Both the position numbers and the translations under genes were made by a program. 8,540 bases of DNA from PVC group bacterium. Its GTDB lineage: Bacteria > Verrucomicrobiota > Kiritimatiellia > CAIKKV01 > PXCX01. Below are positions 6,857 to 8,540 of this stretch, one piece after another; the first letter of the stretch is position 1, and the number at the start of each line of letters is the position of its first letter. Below the pieces are notes generated by a model. That model saw nothing but the letters and a program-made list of their open reading frames with translations. It ran no database searches and was not told the origin of the DNA. Where the stretch lies: positions 1 through 8,540 of the forward strand of contig PWZG01000111.1 of NCBI GenBank assembly GCA_003567575.1, read 5' to 3'.

Positions 6857-7332
6857 GGGATCAGTCTCCTTCGTTGCAAGAAATCGGTTAAAGCCTGCTG
6901 TTCGGCATCCGTCAGGCGCGGTTTATCACGATTGGGACGCACTTTCTGTTTGCCCGCCCGAGGGATCGTTTCCATGACGGGGACCGGTCCCAACAGATTG
7001 AAACGAGTTGTACGTTTAGGTTCCTCGACCGTCAGGCCCGTGACCTCAACCCCACTGCCTTTGCTGCGTCCGTGCAGCATCGGGATTTGCGAATACAGGT
7101 CCACCACGGGAACCGTCCGGATGCAAAGACCCGGGTGCCCATCCCGTTGGCTTTTCTGGTCATAGTTTTCCAAGACGTCACGCCAGATGGATTCATCAAC
7201 CCACCAAAGCGTCCCGCCGGAAAAGTCCATGACGGTTTGCAGCAGTCGTAACCAGCGTAATTCCTGCACCGTCTCAGTGCTCGGACTTTCCGCGCTGGCC
7301 TGCGAACCTACGGGTTGTTTTCGTTTCGGCAT
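6853..7332 (-). CDS. First operon gene, 159 aa, possible PemK/MazF-like beta-barrel
   Basis: After a polar N-terminal tail (residues 1-22) comes a helix (ELRWLRLLQTVMDF), then TLWWVDESIWRDVLENYD, SQRDGHPGLCIR (H66, P67, G68) and further predicted strands to about residue 120 (IPMLHGRS, then FNLLGPVPVME). A basic segment and a helix TDAEQQALTDFL close the protein. The R-x-GHPGL turn followed by a strand is reminiscent of PemK/MazF SH3-like barrels, which have RPALVV at the same place, but the typical catalytic residues cannot be assigned. ATG at 7332 is chosen because the predicted transcript would begin near 7384, leaving about 50 nt of leader. ATG at 7371 (172 aa) has no ribosome site and would sit only about 12 nt from the transcript start, though it is not excluded. 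It overlaps the sigma-like gene as ATGA. Confidence 0.75.
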   Translation of the reverse strand: MPKRKQPVGSQASAESPSTETVQELRWLRLLQTVMDFSGGTLWWVDESIWRDVLENYDQKSQRDGHPGLCIRTVPVVDLYSQIPMLHGRSKGSGVEVTGLTVEEPKRTTRFNLLGPVPVMETIPRAGKQKVRPNRDKPRLTDAEQQALTDFLQRRRLIP

Positions 7333-7390
7333 TGCGTTTTTTCCATCTTGTTGCGACGCCTCTACCATCATCGATCACAAACATGGCGTC

Positions 7391-7419
7391 ATCATACCCT
7401 TGGCAACAAAAATGATCAA
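7391..7419 (-). promoter_or_regulatory. Predicted sigma70-type promoter of the minus-strand operon
   Basis: Read on the minus strand, TTGATC (7414-7419; 4 of 6 matches to TTGACA) is followed after exactly 17 nt by TATGAT (7391-7396; 5 of 6 matches to TATAAT). Transcription would start near 7384. It is the only good promoter seen ahead of the genes that extend to the left edge, so it may drive all seven of them. The prediction is by eye. Confidence 0.5.
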
Positions 7420-7448
7420 GCGCAAAACGATTTTCAATCCGTGCTGCT

Positions 7449-7467
7449 TGCCGCCGGGTAGGCGGCA
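7449..7467. repeat. Perfect hairpin, 7-bp stem TGCCGCC / GGCGGCA
   Basis: TGCCGCC (7449-7455), loop GGGTA, then GGCGGCA (7461-7467). It lies 30 bp upstream of the minus-strand promoter's -35 box. The GC-rich stem resembles REP-type elements, and no T-run follows on either strand. Confidence 0.6.
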
Positions 7468-7570
7468 TACAAACAGGGTTGCCGTGGATCATTCGTGATT
7501 CGCTAATAACCGCGGACCAGCCGATGACTTCACGACAACTGGGCTGGCGGGACCACTGTCTCAATCAATT

Positions 7571-7588
7571 CCCACGAAAAAACGTGGG
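7571..7588. repeat. Perfect hairpin, 6-bp stem CCCACG / CGTGGG with A6 loop
   Basis: CCCACG (7571-7576), six A residues, then CGTGGG (7583-7588). It is the first of three hairpins packed into 70 bp. A terminator role is unlikely without a T-run after the stem. Confidence 0.55.
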
Positions 7589-7599
7589 CTCTGGAAGTA

Positions 7600-7620
7600 G
7601 GACGGGATAGCATCCCGTCC
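7600..7620. repeat. Perfect hairpin, 9-bp stem GGACGGGAT / ATCCCGTCC
   Basis: GGACGGGAT (7600-7608), loop AGC, then ATCCCGTCC (7612-7620). This is the strongest inverted repeat in the window. Its shape suits a dispersed REP/BIME-like element; that would need further copies elsewhere in the genome. Confidence 0.65.
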
Positions 7621-7622
7621 CA

Positions 7623-7640
7623 CGGCAATAACCATTGCCG
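7623..7640. repeat. Perfect hairpin, 7-bp stem CGGCAAT / ATTGCCG
   Basis: CGGCAAT (7623-7629), loop AACC, then ATTGCCG (7634-7640). It is 2 bp from the preceding hairpin and ends where the similarity of the adjacent kinase-like fragment stops. Confidence 0.6.
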
Positions 7641-7643
7641 TTT

Positions 7644-7745
7644 GATCGACTCGCCGCTCACCCGGCGCATGGCGAAACCGATCCAGCGCCGGTTTTGATC
7701 GAAGACCATGGCGCGTGGCCATCCGAAAAGGGGCGAGACACTCAT
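7644..7745 (-). pseudogene. Possible fragment of a bacterial protein-kinase N-lobe
   Basis: On the minus strand this piece reads MSVSPLFGWPRAMVFDQN, then RRWIGFAMRRVSGESI. The order WPxAxVxDxxxRxxGFxMxRVxG resembles the N-lobe strands just before the hinge in bacterial Ser/Thr-type kinases of the TerY-associated kind, where WPxxxLYDxxGRxVGFVMPxV is common. Only about 34 residues are present; the glycine loop, lysine, HRD and DFG motifs are all absent. It is bounded by a hairpin cluster on one side and an oppositely oriented four-helix-bundle fragment on the other, so it appears to be a remnant. Similarity was judged from memory, and coincidence is possible. Confidence 0.3.
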
Positions 7746-7755
7746 CGCCCGGATC

Positions 7756-7932
7756 GCGCGCAAGGACTTTCGGCACAAGATATCCATCTGCAAGCGTGAA
7801 GCTCGTGAGGCAACGTTCTTCCTTCGGATGTTGGCGAGGGCTGTGCCCGAATTACAGGATGAAGCGCAAGAATTATGGCAGGCAGCAAAAGATCTGCATC
7901 TAATCTTTGCGAAAATCTACAGGGGGTCATAG
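7756..7932 (+). pseudogene. C-terminal half of a four-helix-bundle (IVP/S23-type) protein
   Basis: The reading ARKDFRHKISICKREAREATFF, followed by LRMLARAVPELQDEAQELWQAAKDLHLIF and a stop at 7930-7932, matches the last two helices of the four-helix-bundle family related to proteins encoded in 23S rRNA intervening sequences (pattern KxxFxxKxxIxxKEAxExxYWLxLL, then ExxxLxxIF). Full members are about 115-125 aa and begin with a helix pair carrying GTSVGAN; that half is missing. An ATG at 7708 would give a 74-aa ORF, but its first 16 residues are unrelated to the family and overlap the opposite-strand kinase-like fragment. No ribosome site precedes it. The function of these proteins is unclear; this copy is probably a 5'-truncated relic. 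Confidence 0.6.
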
Positions 7933-8138
7933 CGAATGGCACTTATGGGATTATGGCATTCCAACTTCGTCATTCGTGCTTCCTTTGGGTTTCCGTCTAC
8001 GCGCTTCGCGCTACGCCGCGACACGTGGGTATTTCGTAATGCGGATTTCCGGGCGCATTCCGCCTACTGAGCACACGCTATTGATCCATCGAGGGAATGA
8101 CGGACGGAATTGATATGCGCTCAGCGTTGAACGTTACC
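7933..8138. other. Non-coding spacer after the four-helix-bundle remnant
   Basis: I see no credible gene here. The only open frame (7907-8113) has no ribosome site and an unconvincing translation. A 13-bp sequence TCATTCGTGCTTC (7970-7982) differs at one base from TCATTCGTGATTC at 7489-7501, so the pair brackets the hairpins and the two gene remnants. Confidence 0.5.
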
Positions 8139-8167
8139 TTGTCTGTTTCAATCAATCGTGGTATATT
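8139..8167 (+). promoter_or_regulatory. Predicted plus-strand promoter with extended -10
   Basis: TTGTCT (8139-8144; 4 of 6 matches) is followed by a 17-nt spacer and TATATT (8162-8167; 5 of 6), with TGG immediately before it forming an extended -10 (TGnTATATT from 8159). Transcription would start near 8174, giving a leader of only about 10 nt before the 30-codon ORF and about 78 nt before the gene at 8252. Confidence 0.55.
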
Positions 8168-8184
8168 TTCCTGAGAGGTGAGTT

Positions 8185-8277
8185 ATGAAAATTCGTGTGG
8201 GCGATATTCTACAATCGCATGCGCAAACCCTGATAAATTGGGAGAACATCAATGATCCAACCTATCGAACCGCCTGA
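8185..8277 (+). CDS. Possible 30-aa leader peptide
   Basis: The ORF reads MKIRVGDILQSHAQTLINWE and continues for ten more residues to a TGA at 8275-8277. A good ribosome site, GAGGTGA at 8175-8181, sits just before the ATG, right after the predicted promoter. It overlaps the next gene by 26 nt in another frame (+1 relative), so ribosomes ending here could reinitiate at ATG 8252. No run of one amino acid suggests attenuation, and no homologous family is recognised. It may be a real small protein, a coupling leader or chance. Confidence 0.4.
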   Translation: MKIRVGDILQSHAQTLINWENINDPTYRTA

Positions 8278-8540
8278 ATCGGGCTCCGGAAAACTGCCGT
8301 ATCCGACACAACCGCTCAAGGTACCGGGCGGCATCGTCGAAGAATACGTGATTCCGGACGCCGACAAGGCCGACGTGCTGCAACAGCTTTATCCGTTCGT
8401 TCCCGTGCCTTCGTTGGAAGACGAGTTGTATGACCTTCACGAAGACAAGAAGTTCCGGGTACGCGATTTCCGGGTGACGTGGGAAAACGGCATGAATATG
8501 CTGGTCAGCCCGTATTACCCTTCCAGCGGCGGCAGCGTAA
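8252..8540 (+). CDS. Unidentified protein, N-terminal 96 residues, continues beyond the window
   Basis: The frame is open from ATG at 8252 to the right edge. GGGAG at 8240-8244 lies 7 nt before the ATG, a good ribosome site. The visible part begins with a proline-rich stretch (MIQPIEPPESGSGKLPYPTQ), then VEEYVIPDADKADVLQQLYPF, an acidic segment LEDELYDLHEDKKF, and a motif-like end FRVTWENGMNMLVSPYYPSS followed by GGSV. There is no signal peptide or membrane segment. Codon use and GC resemble the other genes. I do not recognise the family; the hydrophobic and glycine-rich end suggests a folded domain continuing past the edge. It is transcribed away from the minus-strand operon, so a shared function is not implied. 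Confidence 0.7.
   Translation, partial: MIQPIEPPESGSGKLPYPTQPLKVPGGIVEEYVIPDADKADVLQQLYPFVPVPSLEDELYDLHEDKKFRVRDFRVTWENGMNMLVSPYYPSSGGSV

Larger units (their letters stand above)
7420..7643. other. Non-coding, hairpin-rich intergenic stretch
   Basis: Between the operon promoter and the first gene remnant no credible gene is seen. The stretch holds four perfect inverted repeats, listed separately. None has the T-run of a strong intrinsic terminator, and no tRNA or recognised ncRNA was found. Short minus-strand ORFs here lack ribosome sites and conserved features. Confidence 0.6.

Noticed and set aside
7571..7588. Intrinsic terminator for a minus-strand or plus-strand transcript
   Set aside because: The T6/A6 tract lies in the loop, not after the stem, so it does not have terminator form.
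7907..8113. Plus-strand ORF of 68 codons after the four-helix-bundle remnant
   Set aside because: It begins inside the remnant, has no ribosome site, and its translation shows no recognisable domain.
8127..8167. Alternative -35 box TTGAAC at 8127-8132 for the plus-strand promoter
   Set aside because: It would lie 29 nt from the -10 box; TTGTCT at 8139-8144 has the proper 17-nt spacing.
1..8540. CRISPR array, tRNA, rRNA or intact insertion sequence
   Set aside because: No regularly spaced repeats, cloverleaf, rRNA-like sequence or transposase were found on either strand.

Overview
The window is bacterial DNA, by eye in the mid-50s % GC. Genes are tightly packed, start with ATG and mostly carry clear Shine-Dalgarno sites. 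No rRNA, tRNA, CRISPR array or intact transposase is visible, so the taxon cannot be fixed. The decayed four-helix-bundle (IVP/S23-type) gene and the hairpin-rich intergenic DNA fit a large accessory-rich genome, for example of the Planctomycetota, Myxococcota/Desulfobacterota or similar groups; this is only an impression.

Right to left on the minus strand, a sigma70-type promoter (7391-7419) precedes a four-gene operon: (i) a 159-aa protein with a possible PemK/MazF-like barrel (6853-7332); (ii) a 398-aa protein resembling a divergent sigma70-family factor with a very acidic linker (5660-6856); (iii) a 346-aa protein of unknown family (4623-5663); (iv) a 712-aa protein with a Lon-like (S16-type) Ser-Lys peptidase domain, no AAA+ ATPase, and a long TPR-like tail (2477-4615). 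After only 52 bp, with no visible terminator, follow three genes joined by ATGA overlaps: a 175-aa nucleotidyltransferase-fold protein (1897-2424), a 70-aa partner (1688-1900), and a large gene that runs off the left edge (complement of <1-1691, at least 563 aa) with a DUF3800-like RNase H-fold domain in its middle.

Right of the operon promoter lies non-coding, rearranged DNA (about 7420-8138). It has four perfect hairpins, a fragment that reads like a protein-kinase N-lobe on the minus strand, and, directly abutting it, the C-terminal half of a four-helix-bundle protein on the plus strand. A plus-strand promoter with an extended -10 (8139-8167) then drives a 30-codon leader ORF overlapping the start of an unidentified gene that leaves the window (8252 to >8540).

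The notable proposal is that the minus-strand genes form a proteolysis-controlled signalling or defence module. A sigma-like factor, a possible MazF/PemK-fold protein and a Lon-like peptidase in one operon recall the parts list of the CRISPR-associated CalpL/CalpT/CalpS system, but here with no SAVED sensor and no CRISPR locus; the TPR-like tail would be the candidate sensor. The downstream nucleotidyltransferase/small-protein/DUF3800-like cassette could be an effector or toxin-antitoxin arm, or an independent neighbour. Peptidase and nucleotidyltransferase motifs are seen directly; the sigma-like and PemK-like calls and the system-level reading are inference.
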